NCBI RefSeq assembly: GCF_029543085.1
Contig: NZ_CP119967.1
Coordinates: 2,506,501-2,570,500 of the forward strand
Origin: Pseudomonas sp. A34-9
GTDB lineage: Bacteria; Pseudomonadota; Gammaproteobacteria; Pseudomonadales; Pseudomonadaceae
Length of the DNA stretch: 64,000 bases
Direction: 5' to 3'
In this document: positions 25,139 through 34,444 of the stretch, in pieces
How positions within the stretch are numbered: the stretch's first letter is position 1
How the letters are laid out: each line of letters begins with the position of its first letter
Notes under the pieces: generated by a model
Database searches by the model: none
What the model was told of the DNA's origin: nothing
What the model saw: only the letters and a program-made list of their open reading frames with translations
Program-made: the position numbers and the translations under genes

Positions 25139-26482
25139 GGGGACAGATTCTGAGAAATCCCCGCTTTTTCCTACGAGAAATCAAGAAGTTGGGAATTGAA
25201 GAGACCTGCACGGGGCGGCAGCTTGTATTGCACCACACAAAAACAAGATCCCGATCCCATGCAGGCCATCCGACTCTTACACAGCGCGCTCGCTCAAGCA
25301 CTTCCCACTGTCCACTCTCGTCGTCTGAAAACGCTAATGTGTTGTGTCAGTTCATTACTGCGCGGTCGTCGTCTGACGCTGACAAGACTTGGGCGATTCA
25401 TGTCAGGCAAGGCTTACCCCAAACATGCCATCGAGCGAGTGGGTCGGTTATTGGGAAATCGCCATCTGCAAACAGAACGTTCGCTGTTTTACTGGGTCAT
25501 GTTGCGAGCACTGCTGGGATCCCTGAAACACCCCTTGATCCTGGTCGACTGGTCACCGATTGACGCGGCGGGAGAGTTCTTTTTGTTACGCGCCGCCATT
25601 CCGCTGGCTGGGCGCTCGTTCCCAATTTACGAAAGTGTTCATGAGCGTGAAGGATGCCCAAAATATCAAAAACGCTTGCTGCAAACGCTGGCTGAACTGC
25701 TCCCCAAAGACTGTTTGCCGGTCCTTGTGGCCGATGCCGGTTTTCGACGACCTTGGATCAGGGCTGTCGAGGCGCAAGGCTGGTATTACGTGGCTCGGGT
25801 GCGTAACCGCGATCTCTACCGCAGCGACTCAAACACCTGGTTGCCAGTGAAAAACCTTTACGCGTTGGCGTCGTCTTCACCGAAGTCGCTGGGCCATATT
25901 GAGATGACCCAAAGTGCTCCGCATTTCATTAATTTGTACTGCGTCCGACACCGGGCCAAGGGGCGAAAGCATCAACGCGTCACCGGTTCAATCGCCAAAA
26001 ACAAGCTCAGCAGGCAATCGGCTAATCGTGAACGAGAGCCGTGGTTGCTAGCCAGTAACCTGCCAGAGGATCAATGGAATCCATCGAAAATCGTGGCGAT
26101 TTACAAGCAGCGGATGCAGATAGAAGAAGGCTTCCGAGATGTGAAAAGCGAGCACTTCGGTATGGGCTTAACTCGCCATCGAAGTCACTGTCCGCGCCGA
26201 ATTGAAGTGCTGTTGCTGATCTCCGCATTGGCTAACTACATCATCTGTTTAACCGGGTCACAGGCCCGCGAAGCAGGTCAGGAGCTCCGCTTTCAAAGCA
26301 ATAGCCTTAAACGTCGGCGGGTGTTGTCGCTGTGGCGACTGGGGTTGGAATACTGGTGCAGCGGGCGTGGCTCAACGTCTCGAAAAACCTTGGAGAGACT
26401 TGAGCACGCGTTGCGAGACGAGGTACATCAACAAGCACATGCATTGGGATAGGTTTGTGGGGATCCCTCAGGGTCTGCCCCC
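25139..26482 (+). mobile_element. IS4-family insertion sequence, complete
   Basis: About 1344 bp bounded by imperfect inverted repeats of about 26 bp: 25139-25164 (GGGGACAGATTCTGAG...) and 26457-26482 (ends ...CTCAGGGTCTGCCCCC), with about 19 of 26 positions matching. One transposase gene fills the interior. Flanking AAAA/TTTT may extend the repeats; I could not find a clear target duplication. It is inserted between the barstar gene and the older immunity modules. Confidence 0.8.
25259..26452 (+). CDS. IS4-family transposase
   Basis: A 397-residue DDE transposase. ILVDWSPID gives the first Asp, VLVADAGFRRPW the second, and YKQRMQIEEGFRDVK the Y-x2-R-x3-E-x6-K signature of the IS4 family with the catalytic Glu. 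The ATG at 25259 gives MQAIRLLHSALAQALP; an upstream extension lies in the terminal region. The reading frame is intact, so the element may be active. Confidence 0.88.
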   Translation: MQAIRLLHSALAQALPTVHSRRLKTLMCCVSSLLRGRRLTLTRLGRFMSGKAYPKHAIERVGRLLGNRHLQTERSLFYWVMLRALLGSLKHPLILVDWSPIDAAGEFFLLRAAIPLAGRSFPIYESVHEREGCPKYQKRLLQTLAELLPKDCLPVLVADAGFRRPWIRAVEAQGWYYVARVRNRDLYRSDSNTWLPVKNLYALASSSPKSLGHIEMTQSAPHFINLYCVRHRAKGRKHQRVTGSIAKNKLSRQSANREREPWLLASNLPEDQWNPSKIVAIYKQRMQIEEGFRDVKSEHFGMGLTRHRSHCPRRIEVLLLISALANYIICLTGSQAREAGQELRFQSNSLKRRRVLSLWRLGLEYWCSGRGSTSRKTLERLEHALRDEVHQQAHALG

Positions 26483-26604
26483 ATTTTGTCGTGAGTGACA
26501 GATCAGGATAAGACACGTTTAGAGCGCGAGAGGGTGGATGGCAGTTCGGGGAAGACCATCTTCAGACAAAACAAAATGTGACTTCCTCCCCGGTTACACC
26601 TTTA

Positions 26605-26892
26605 CTATTTCAATTGGTAACTGAATTTCTCATCCAGCCCAAAGCTTTCATCTTGATTTTTTACTCGATCGAGAATGATTAATATTTTTCTATACGAGTC
26701 ACCCATTAGCTCTTCTGAATGTTTTGAGTTTATCCAAATTAATTCAATTGGGCGCTCTACGTCGGTACTGAGTAGATCCCAAAGCGCATTAAGATTATTT
26801 CCGTAGTATTGAGTAACAGAAAAAGCAGACGCTATCCGCTTATGGAATTCTTGCTCAGATGAGATGGATAATCCATCAAGCTCAACTATCAT
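26605..26892 (-). CDS. Barstar-family ribonuclease inhibitor (immunity to the Rhs-barnase effector)
   Basis: A 95-residue acidic protein: MIVELDGLSISSEQEFHKRI, then YYGNNLNALWDLLSTDVERP and IELIWINSKHSEEL. The order DG..I.s..eFH....a......YYG.NLdALWD.L is the barstar signature, including the helix that plugs the barnase active site. It starts 6 bp after the rhs stop. By family it should bind and block the barnase tip of the Rhs protein in the producing cell. The length is typical of barstar (about 90). Confidence 0.9.
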   Translation of the reverse strand: MIVELDGLSISSEQEFHKRIASAFSVTQYYGNNLNALWDLLSTDVERPIELIWINSKHSEELMGDSYRKILIILDRVKNQDESFGLDEKFSYQLK

Positions 26893-26898
26893 TTTGAT

Positions 26899-29800
26899 TT
26901 ACTTCCACTTTCCAATAGGGGTGACAGTTTCGTAATGGTCACTTGTGATGTAAAGCAGTCCGTCATCTGAGTAGAGTAGCCTGGTTCCAGGCTGATTGCT
27001 CCGCGACATCGTGTTATTGAGACCGACGTCAGCTTCATACCAGGTTCGGCCGGGGGCTGAAGGAAGTACGTTTGTATCGTTGTAAAAAACATCACCGCCT
27101 AGCTGCCCACCAGGAACGCTATTGTTGACTGCTTTACCTTTTTTCCATCCGCTTTGTGTTGCCTGAGCTTTTGTAACGTAATTTGGGGGAAGATCACCAG
27201 TGGCCCGCAAACTTTCGACTAAGGGATTAGCAGCCTCAGTCGTTCTAAGATCACGCTTCATGGCTTCGTATTTGGCGGCGTTATGAGCGGAGTTGTTATA
27301 GGGTTCAGGCTCATCACACTCTTTACTTGCTAGCCCCAACGGATCCACCCACCCCGTAGGGTTCGGCACGTACTGGTAGCTATTCAACCCACCCGCAAGC
27401 TTGATCGGATCCGGCGTCAAAAATCGTCCAGTCCCCGGATTGTAGTAGCGGTGCCGGTTGTAATGTAACCCCGTCTCGGCATCGAAATACTGACCCTGGA
27501 AGCGCAATGGGTTATCGATCTCGCTGACGTCCAGCGCTGCGAGATTACCGTAGGCTCGATACTTCGCCGACCACATGATTTCACCGCTGTAGTCTGTGAG
27601 CTCCTGCGGTGTGCCGAGGTGGTCGAGTTGGTAATAGAACGGCGTGGCTTTAAGTGGGCCTTCGCCATCGAGCATCGCCAATGGACGGAAGCTGCCCGGT
27701 TCGTAGATGTAGCTGCGGTAGCGGTTCTCGGCGCTTTCAGCGATCAAGCGTTCGCCTTGCCACAGAAATTCAGTAGTGTGGCCGTCGACGGTTTTTTCTA
27801 TCCGTCGACCGAAGGCATCGTATTTGTAGGTTGCAATGCTGCCACCCGGCAAGCTAACGCCGATCAAGCGGTGTTGGCAGTCGTAGCGGTATTCGGTGAC
27901 CAGTTTCTGACCTGTACCACGCCGTTCGCGAATCAGATTGCCGTAGGCGTCGTAGTCATAATGGCGGTCACCCTGCATCAGCAGGCGGTTGCTTTTGACG
28001 TTGGCGAGGTTGGCGGTGCCTTCATTGCTTTGGCCCAGCAGGTTGCCCGCCGGGTCATGGGCGAAGCTTTCCGGAGTAGCGCCGCGCACGCTGATTAGGC
28101 GGTCGAGGGGGTCGTAGTGGTAGCTGCGATTGCCTTTGCGGCTGTCATCGATACCCGCGAGATTGCCATTGGCGTCGTAGTTATAACGACGCTGGAACAG
28201 GTTCTTGTCTCGCTGGCCGACGGTGTGTGCTTGCAGACGGCCTTGCTCGTCGTACTGGTATTGGCTGAGCAGCAGGCCTTGCTGGCGCTGTCGTTCGCGA
28301 CCGGCGCTGAACTGGTGAGAGGTCAGGCGCGAACCATTGAGGTCGATGCTGCTGAGTTGCCCGCCGGGCTGGTGACGGTAATCGAGTTTGCTGCCGTCAG
28401 GGAGGCGGCAGTGTTTGAGCTGACCGACGCTGTCGTACTCGTAACGCAGGGTGCCCCAGCCTTGGTGTTCTTCGATGAGGCGGTCTTGCAGGTCGTATTT
28501 GTAGGCGAGCGGCCAGTGGCCGTCGTCGACGTTTACGAGGCGACCGAGGGCGTCGTAGCTGTAGTGGATTTCCTCGCCATCGGCCAGGGTTTTCACCAGC
28601 AGTCGGCCAGCAGCGTCGCGCTGGTACTCAGTGACCAGTTCGCTGCCGTCGTCACCGAACTCTGTTTTCTTCAGCAGTTGACCGTTGAGGTCGTACTCGT
28701 AAGCCGTGCGGCGGCCGTCGAAGCCGGTTTCTTGCTGGATAAGGCCATTGGCGTAATAGTTGAGTTGGTAGTGTTCGCCGCGCTCGTTTTCGATTTCAGT
28801 GAGCAGCAGGCGCGAGTTGTCGTAGCGGTAGAGCAGTTGGCTACCGTCAGGATTGATGCGACGACTGACGAGGTGCAGGTTGTCGGCGTACTCGTATCGG
28901 GTGATGCGGCCAAGTTCATCGCGTTCAGCGGTGACATTACCGTAAGCGTTATAGGTAAATGCACGGGTTGCGCCGCCCGGCATTGTGACTTGGGCGAGGC
29001 GATTAGCGGCGTCCCACTGGTATTGGGTAATGGCGCCAGATTCTTCCTGACGGGTGATCTGCCGACCCAGTGCGTCGTAGCGATACTTGCGTTGGCCACC
29101 ATCGGGCAGGCGCTCTTCCAGCAACTGGCCGAGGTTGTTCCAGCCGAGTTGATGGCGGCTGCCGTCCGGGTGGCGAATCTCCAACAGACGCCCTTGGGGA
29201 TCGTAACTGTAGAGCGTGGCATTGCCGTCCGGATCGATCTGCTGGGTGATATCACCCTGACGATTGCGTTGATACTTCCAACTGGCCTTGCCGCGATGCA
29301 CATCGCTGACGAAACCGTTGATGTATTCGTACGTGGTGGCTTCGTCTTCCGGCGGGATGACGGCAGTCATCAAGCCGTTGTCGTCGTAGCGGTACTCGGT
29401 GACCGCTCCTAACGGATCCTTTTCCGCGACCAGCTGGCCTTTTTCATTGTAGGCCTTGAGATGCTCGGCGCCGTCCGGGTCGACCTTGCTGATCAGTCGC
29501 GCCTGATCATCGTGGGTGTACACCTCTTCGCTGCCGTCGGCGTTGGTTACGGTTACGCTGCCTTTGTCATCCCAGGCGTAGTGCGCTTCCATCTGCGAGA
29601 AGTTGGCCCAGTGACGGGTGCAGCGAGACAGTTTGCCTTCGTTCTCCCACTCCCAGTAGAACGCCGCACCACCCGCCAGTTGCCGCTCGAGAATGACGTG
29701 CTGTTCGTTGTAGCGATAGCGTTCGGCTTCACCGGCGGCATTCTTCGCCTCGATCAGGCGATGCTGGGCGTCATAGCTGTAGGTAACCAGCGTCTGCACG

Positions 29801-31584
29801 GTGTTCCAGGTGTCTTCAAGATTGTCCGCAGGCAGAAACTGCTGATAGTCGACCGCAATGATGTGTTTGCGGTCGTAACGCAGAAGCAGGGCACGGCCGG
29901 CACCGTTGTCGAGACGTTTGATTCGGCCGTGAATGTCCCGTGTGACGTGCTGTCGATTGCCATAGCTGTCGCTGATGGCGATCAGAGTTGCGCCTTTGCT
30001 GTTAAAGCGGAAATGGTAAAACGATGGGCGTTTACCTGCTTGGGCCAGGACCAGTTCGGAGGGATCGTCACCGAGAAAAATGGCGGCTCGCGAGAGGCTG
30101 TTGGTGATGGCTGGACGTTGTTCACTCGGGAGCGGGAAGGGCGTAGAGCGGTTTTCGTGGTCGGTCCAAACGACTTCGTCGCCGTTGATTTCGAGGCGAT
30201 GTGCCAGTGCGTGGCTCCAGCCATATCCCAAGCCGCAGTCAATTTCCACGGCGCTGGTTCTGTATAGGCGGGTCCACTCAAACGGTAGCAGACCATCCAG
30301 TTGACCATCGGTCAGCGTCAGTAACTCTTCACCGGTAACCATCGAAACCGGGCATTTGTCGACGCGCGTGCAAGACACGGGCTCAGCGCTTTTATTTGCG
30401 GGCGTCGTGGCTTGTCTTGAAGCATCGTCACCGTGCGCCCCAGTACCTAGACGAGCGTTTGCTTTACCATCGAATCGAACTTGCACTACGCCTTGTTTAA
30501 CTTGCCTTCCAATACCGCGCGCGGCCACTGGAACGTACTTGGTAACGTATGCCATGAAGCCTTTAATAATTTCAAAGATTGACTTAACAAAATTAATAAC
30601 GGCTTTAAGGACGATTTCTCCGTATTTCTTGATCCGTGCGGCGAGATAAATCAGGCCCGTGCCTTCGGCGGCCACTGTCAAAACAATGGAAATGACGATA
30701 TCGATGGCAATGCCCACGACAGCCGCCGTAGTCATTTTTGCGGCATCGCCTGCGGTTTTCATCGGTGGCAGGCTGGCCAGCCATATAACCGCAGTGTGCA
30801 TCATGAGGAAAAGCGCTGCTTCGTCACTGGCTAAAAGCATGGCCTTTTTCATGACATCAGGGGCAGTTTTTGCTACATCGATTAGCTCTTGGGCACCTTC
30901 GCCTAGTTTTTTTCCAAACTTTCCAGGATCTTGAAGGATATCGAGAACAAGTTTGATCCCATCCCAAACGCCTTTAATTGCCTCCCAACCACCGTCGAGG
31001 ATGCCATTACCAATAGCCATGACGGTACCGGAGAGCGACAGACTGGACCATTGCTGCCGATATCCGTTGGGCCCCGTCCATTTTTTGCGAAGAAAACCTT
31101 CCAGTTCGCTGTTGAGCCCCTTGTAAGAATCAAACAGCGTGTTTATCTGCGTTGGTGTCACTTCGTTGTGAACACGGATTATGTAGCGTTTACCCGGTAC
31201 GCCATCTGACCAACTCGCTTTACCTTGAGCGTCCAGTTTGACCTTGTGGGTCGAGGTGCCATCCTCTGCGACTACCTCAACTTCAATATTGCCCAGAGGA
31301 ATGTCGTAAAGCGATTCGAACTTGCTCTCGATCAGTAGAGGCCCTTTCAGCGGGCACTTGGCCACAACGCTAAAGTTGCCATCTGTCATGCTCACCGCGG
31401 TTGATGAACCGCCGGCTTTGATGATGCGCTCCATGCCCAGCAGGGAAGGTTTGTTGGTTTTGTGGCTGACTTCATCAGCCAGACTTGCATACCAGGAATG
31501 AGTTTGTTTCTGGTAAATCGTCAGGCTGTTCTTGAAATTCTTCAGTTGGTTGTCAACGAAGGCAATGCGTTCCTTTGCGATCAT
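26899..31584 (-). CDS. Rhs-family type VI effector with C-terminal barnase ribonuclease tip
   Basis: A 1561-residue protein. Residues 1-210 are an N-terminal domain without PAAR. About 250-360 contain several hydrophobic segments (MMHTAVIWLASL, VGIAIDIVISIVLTVA). From about 410 (CPVSMVTGEELLTLTDGQLDGLLPFEWTRLYRTS) a long array of YD repeats builds the Rhs shell, closed by the core sequence ending PTGWVDPLGL. The final 143 residues are the toxin: LPPNYVTKAQATQSGWKKGK, GGQLGGDVF, GRTWYEAD, GTRLLYSDDGLLYITSDHYE. They align by eye to barnase, with catalytic Glu (about 1517), Arg (1535) and His (1550) retained. Delivered through VgrG, it should cleave RNA in target cells. The start overlaps the tap stop by one base. 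Confidence 0.92.
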   Translation of the reverse strand: MIAKERIAFVDNQLKNFKNSLTIYQKQTHSWYASLADEVSHKTNKPSLLGMERIIKAGGSSTAVSMTDGNFSVVAKCPLKGPLLIESKFESLYDIPLGNIEVEVVAEDGTSTHKVKLDAQGKASWSDGVPGKRYIIRVHNEVTPTQINTLFDSYKGLNSELEGFLRKKWTGPNGYRQQWSSLSLSGTVMAIGNGILDGGWEAIKGVWDGIKLVLDILQDPGKFGKKLGEGAQELIDVAKTAPDVMKKAMLLASDEAALFLMMHTAVIWLASLPPMKTAGDAAKMTTAAVVGIAIDIVISIVLTVAAEGTGLIYLAARIKKYGEIVLKAVINFVKSIFEIIKGFMAYVTKYVPVAARGIGRQVKQGVVQVRFDGKANARLGTGAHGDDASRQATTPANKSAEPVSCTRVDKCPVSMVTGEELLTLTDGQLDGLLPFEWTRLYRTSAVEIDCGLGYGWSHALAHRLEINGDEVVWTDHENRSTPFPLPSEQRPAITNSLSRAAIFLGDDPSELVLAQAGKRPSFYHFRFNSKGATLIAISDSYGNRQHVTRDIHGRIKRLDNGAGRALLLRYDRKHIIAVDYQQFLPADNLEDTWNTVQTLVTYSYDAQHRLIEAKNAAGEAERYRYNEQHVILERQLAGGAAFYWEWENEGKLSRCTRHWANFSQMEAHYAWDDKGSVTVTNADGSEEVYTHDDQARLISKVDPDGAEHLKAYNEKGQLVAEKDPLGAVTEYRYDDNGLMTAVIPPEDEATTYEYINGFVSDVHRGKASWKYQRNRQGDITQQIDPDGNATLYSYDPQGRLLEIRHPDGSRHQLGWNNLGQLLEERLPDGGQRKYRYDALGRQITRQEESGAITQYQWDAANRLAQVTMPGGATRAFTYNAYGNVTAERDELGRITRYEYADNLHLVSRRINPDGSQLLYRYDNSRLLLTEIENERGEHYQLNYYANGLIQQETGFDGRRTAYEYDLNGQLLKKTEFGDDGSELVTEYQRDAAGRLLVKTLADGEEIHYSYDALGRLVNVDDGHWPLAYKYDLQDRLIEEHQGWGTLRYEYDSVGQLKHCRLPDGSKLDYRHQPGGQLSSIDLNGSRLTSHQFSAGRERQRQQGLLLSQYQYDEQGRLQAHTVGQRDKNLFQRRYNYDANGNLAGIDDSRKGNRSYHYDPLDRLISVRGATPESFAHDPAGNLLGQSNEGTANLANVKSNRLLMQGDRHYDYDAYGNLIRERRGTGQKLVTEYRYDCQHRLIGVSLPGGSIATYKYDAFGRRIEKTVDGHTTEFLWQGERLIAESAENRYRSYIYEPGSFRPLAMLDGEGPLKATPFYYQLDHLGTPQELTDYSGEIMWSAKYRAYGNLAALDVSEIDNPLRFQGQYFDAETGLHYNRHRYYNPGTGRFLTPDPIKLAGGLNSYQYVPNPTGWVDPLGLASKECDEPEPYNNSAHNAAKYEAMKRDLRTTEAANPLVESLRATGDLPPNYVTKAQATQSGWKKGKAVNNSVPGGQLGGDVFYNDTNVLPSAPGRTWYEADVGLNNTMSRSNQPGTRLLYSDDGLLYITSDHYETVTPIGKWK

Positions 31585-32327
31585 CAGCCTTGCTCCAGAA
31601 TCAGGTGGTTTAACAGTGCTTCTTTAAGATTGTCCGGCGCATTCGGGCGGCGCACGAAACGGCTGACTTTCAACTTCAGGTTGTTTTCGGGCCAAGCGGT
31701 GTAGATGTCCGGGCGATCTTCTTCCAGCCACTGCATCAGGTTGCTGATCAGCGTTGACGGGTTTTCCTTGGCCAAGCCATCCAGCAACGGCTTCGGTACC
31801 TCCCACCAAGGCCAATCCTTCACCCTCGGCACAACCCGCGTCCCAACCTCCAGCGCTTGCCCATTAATCAAATACCGCTCAAACACCGGCATCACTTCCC
31901 CAGCCTTCTCCCCAAGCCCATGCAGAATCGGGTAAATATGCCGCCCATCCCAAAACCGGAAAAACACCTCGGTCCCGTCCGGCATCTTCACCTGCGTCAG
32001 ACTGCGCAAGTGCTCGAACACGTCGTTCGGCTCCGAGCGCGACACCGCCAGCCAGCCCCATTCGAGGGCATCGGTTTCAGCGATCCACGGCAGGAACGCG
32101 GAATTGGCTTTGAGCTCGGTGACGTAGGGCATCACCGGTTGCCAGGTGGAGTAGGGCGTGCCGCCCCAGATCGGGATGAGCTGGGCGGTGGGTTCGGTCA
32201 GGTACAGGTTTTTCAGCGCGTCGGAATCACTTGCTGCACTGATGATCAGGTACAGGCGCTCGCCATTTTGCAACGGTTGTTGCGCCAGCCAATCCTTGGG
32301 TGTAATTCGATCAGATGGCACAGGCAC
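31584..32327 (-). CDS. DUF4123 effector adaptor/chaperone (Tap/TEC)
   Basis: A 247-residue protein with the DUF4123 features: RLYLIISAASDSDALKNLY, ALEWGWLAVSRSEPNDVFEHLRSLTQVKMPDGTEVFFRFWDGRHIYPIL. DUF4123 proteins load a specific effector onto its cognate VgrG and are not secreted. Its position between vgrG (17-bp overlap) and rhs (1-bp overlap) assigns it to the Rhs-barnase protein. The start is GTG at 32327. Confidence 0.88.
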   Translation of the reverse strand: MPVPSDRITPKDWLAQQPLQNGERLYLIISAASDSDALKNLYLTEPTAQLIPIWGGTPYSTWQPVMPYVTELKANSAFLPWIAETDALEWGWLAVSRSEPNDVFEHLRSLTQVKMPDGTEVFFRFWDGRHIYPILHGLGEKAGEVMPVFERYLINGQALEVGTRVVPRVKDWPWWEVPKPLLDGLAKENPSTLISNLMQWLEEDRPDIYTAWPENNLKLKVSRFVRRPNAPDNLKEALLNHLILEQG

Positions 32328-34353
32328 CTGCCTTGCATTTTTCGCATTCTTCGCAGAACGGCGCGTTACGTTTGAGGGTGTTGATCTGGGCCGGGGTCAG
32401 GACCTGGCCGGCCTTGTCGGCGTCGGCCTGTTTGAGGATGCCAGGCATCAGCGGGGCGGCGCCGGTGCCGCTGCCGGGACTGCCGCCGGAGTTCATGTTG
32501 ATCACCGGGCCGCTCATGGTCACGCCGCCGGCATCGATCTTGATGAAGCTGCCGCCGCCGATCAGGGTCAGCTCTGCGCCTGCTTCCATCACCACTTTCA
32601 TGCCGCTGCTCAGGTGGATTTCCTGGCCGGCGTCGATGAACTGGCCGGTGCCGATCTTGATGTGCTGATTGACGCCCACGGTGAGGTGGTCGTTGGCGCG
32701 GGTTTCGACTTTGCGGTCGGCGTAGACGGTGTGGTGTTCTTCGGCTTTGAACTCGGTGTAGCTGTTCTGCTCGACGGTGTCGTGGCGTTCGTTGCCGACG
32801 CGGATTTTCTGGTCGTGCTCGATGTTTTCGTCCCAGTCGCGCTGGGCGTGCAGGTAGATCTGTTCCTGACCTTTTTTGTCTTCGACGCGCAGTTCGTTGT
32901 AGCCGCCACCGCCCATCGAGCTGAGGGTCTTGAAGGTGCTGCGGGTCTTGTTCGCCGGCAGTTCATAAGGGACGGTGTTTTCCTTGTGGTACAGGCAGCC
33001 GCTGATCAGCGGTTGATCGGGGTCGCCTTCAAGGAAGGTCACCAGCACTTCCATGCCGATGCGCGGGATGGCGATGCCGCCGTACTGGGCGCCGGCCCAG
33101 GCGCTGGAGACGCGCAGCCAGCAGCTGGTCTTGTCGTCGGCCTGGCCTTCGCGGTCCCAGTGGAACTGGACTTTGACCCTGCCGTACTGGTCGCAGTGGA
33201 TCTCTTCACCTTTCGGGCCGGTGACCACGGCACTTTGGCTGCCGAGGATGCGCGGTTTCGGGTGGCGCAGGGGCGGGCGGTTCGGCACGTCCCACGGGGT
33301 GGCCTGGAAGCGGTTGCGGTAACCCTGGTGGAAATCGTCTTTCAGCGCAGTGGTGTCGCTGGTCACCGACTCTTCGAGCACTTGCGGCTGCTTGCCTTCG
33401 TGGAGGACTTCGGTGAGTAGCCAGAGGTCGTTCCACTTGGCCTTCGGGTGCGCGGTCAGGGCGAGGAAGTGGCCGCTGACCAGCAACGGCTGGTCACTTT
33501 TGCCTTCGGCGAGCTGGAAGTCGCTGCGGTGGCGTTCGAGGGCGCGTTTGGCCAGGTGTTTGCCGCGCTCGCGGTCGATGAAGCGCCCCGGGTAATCGTA
33601 GTCTTCGAGGTCGGGCAGGGCGTCGCCGCGCTGTTCGCTTTCGAGGGTGATGCGCGGTTTTTCGAAATCGTAATCGCGGCGGGTGGTGCGGCTGGTACGG
33701 GTTTCCAGGCGCAGGTCGAAGCGCTTGATCACCGGGTCGCTGGCGACCATGCCGGAGTCTTGCTGATAGGCCACCGGCTTGAGTTTCGGGAACACCGTCT
33801 GGTCATCGCCGAACACCAGTTTGTGCGCCGTCGCCGTGTGCTCGAAGTGGTAGTGGATACCCTCTTCCTCGCACAGGCGCTGGATGAAATGCAGGTCCGA
33901 CTCATCGTATTGCACGCAGTAGACGCGCTCGGGATAGATCGAACCGGTCTTGAATTCGTAGGCGTTGCTTTGAATACCGTGCTCTTCGAGGACCATGCCG
34001 ATGATTTTTGGCACGGTGAGGTTCTGGAAGATGCGCTGATTGATGCGATGCGCCAGGTAGGACAATTGCGGACGCAGGGTCACCGAATAACGGGTCAGGC
34101 GTTTGCCCGAGTCGCCTTGCGCGGCGCGGTAGATCTGGCCGTGGATGCCGCTGCCGTCAGGCGACAGTTGCAGGAAGGCCGGTTTGTGCAGGAGGGTTTC
34201 GAGGTCCAGCGACGGCTGCTCACTGACCAGCTCCACCTCAAAGACAAAAGGCTGGCTGATGGCTTCCCGACCGGTCAGGGTAAACACCTGAAAGTCAGCG
34301 GAAAGACCTTCGATGGTCAGGGCAAAGTGGGTTTCATTGGCCGGCGCGAACAT
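32311..34353 (-). CDS. vgrG: Type VI secretion spike protein VgrG (TssI)
   Basis: A 680-residue protein with gp27-like N-terminal domains (FALTIEGLSADFQVFTLTGREAISQPFVFEVELVSE), an OB-fold gp5 region (PKGEEIHCDQYGRVKVQFHWDREG .. SCWLRVSSAWAGAQYGGIAIPRIGMEVLVTFLEGDPDQPLI), then the beta-helix tail with DUF2345-like GSFIKIDAGGVTMSG. The end is Cys-rich (FCEECEKCKAGACAI), probably the effector-docking tail. It forms the trimeric tip of the type VI needle. The ATG at 34353 follows AGGAACAAGGG. Confidence 0.93.
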   Translation of the reverse strand: MFAPANETHFALTIEGLSADFQVFTLTGREAISQPFVFEVELVSEQPSLDLETLLHKPAFLQLSPDGSGIHGQIYRAAQGDSGKRLTRYSVTLRPQLSYLAHRINQRIFQNLTVPKIIGMVLEEHGIQSNAYEFKTGSIYPERVYCVQYDESDLHFIQRLCEEEGIHYHFEHTATAHKLVFGDDQTVFPKLKPVAYQQDSGMVASDPVIKRFDLRLETRTSRTTRRDYDFEKPRITLESEQRGDALPDLEDYDYPGRFIDRERGKHLAKRALERHRSDFQLAEGKSDQPLLVSGHFLALTAHPKAKWNDLWLLTEVLHEGKQPQVLEESVTSDTTALKDDFHQGYRNRFQATPWDVPNRPPLRHPKPRILGSQSAVVTGPKGEEIHCDQYGRVKVQFHWDREGQADDKTSCWLRVSSAWAGAQYGGIAIPRIGMEVLVTFLEGDPDQPLISGCLYHKENTVPYELPANKTRSTFKTLSSMGGGGYNELRVEDKKGQEQIYLHAQRDWDENIEHDQKIRVGNERHDTVEQNSYTEFKAEEHHTVYADRKVETRANDHLTVGVNQHIKIGTGQFIDAGQEIHLSSGMKVVMEAGAELTLIGGGSFIKIDAGGVTMSGPVINMNSGGSPGSGTGAAPLMPGILKQADADKAGQVLTPAQINTLKRNAPFCEECEKCKAGACAI

Positions 34354-34444
34354 CCCTTGTTCCTCGTGCTGTCACAAAAATCTGGAGTTGCGAAAACAAC
34401 ATCGACCAGCAGAGCTGGCCGATGCTTGTAACGATCAGCCGTAA

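Noticed and set aside
28117..29412. 431-residue open frame opposite the Rhs core
   Set aside because: The YD-repeat periodicity makes an Ala/Val-rich antisense frame; no independent features.
32158..33420. 420-residue open frame opposite vgrG
   Set aside because: Antisense shadow, no start context, repetitive Val/Ala/Asp composition.
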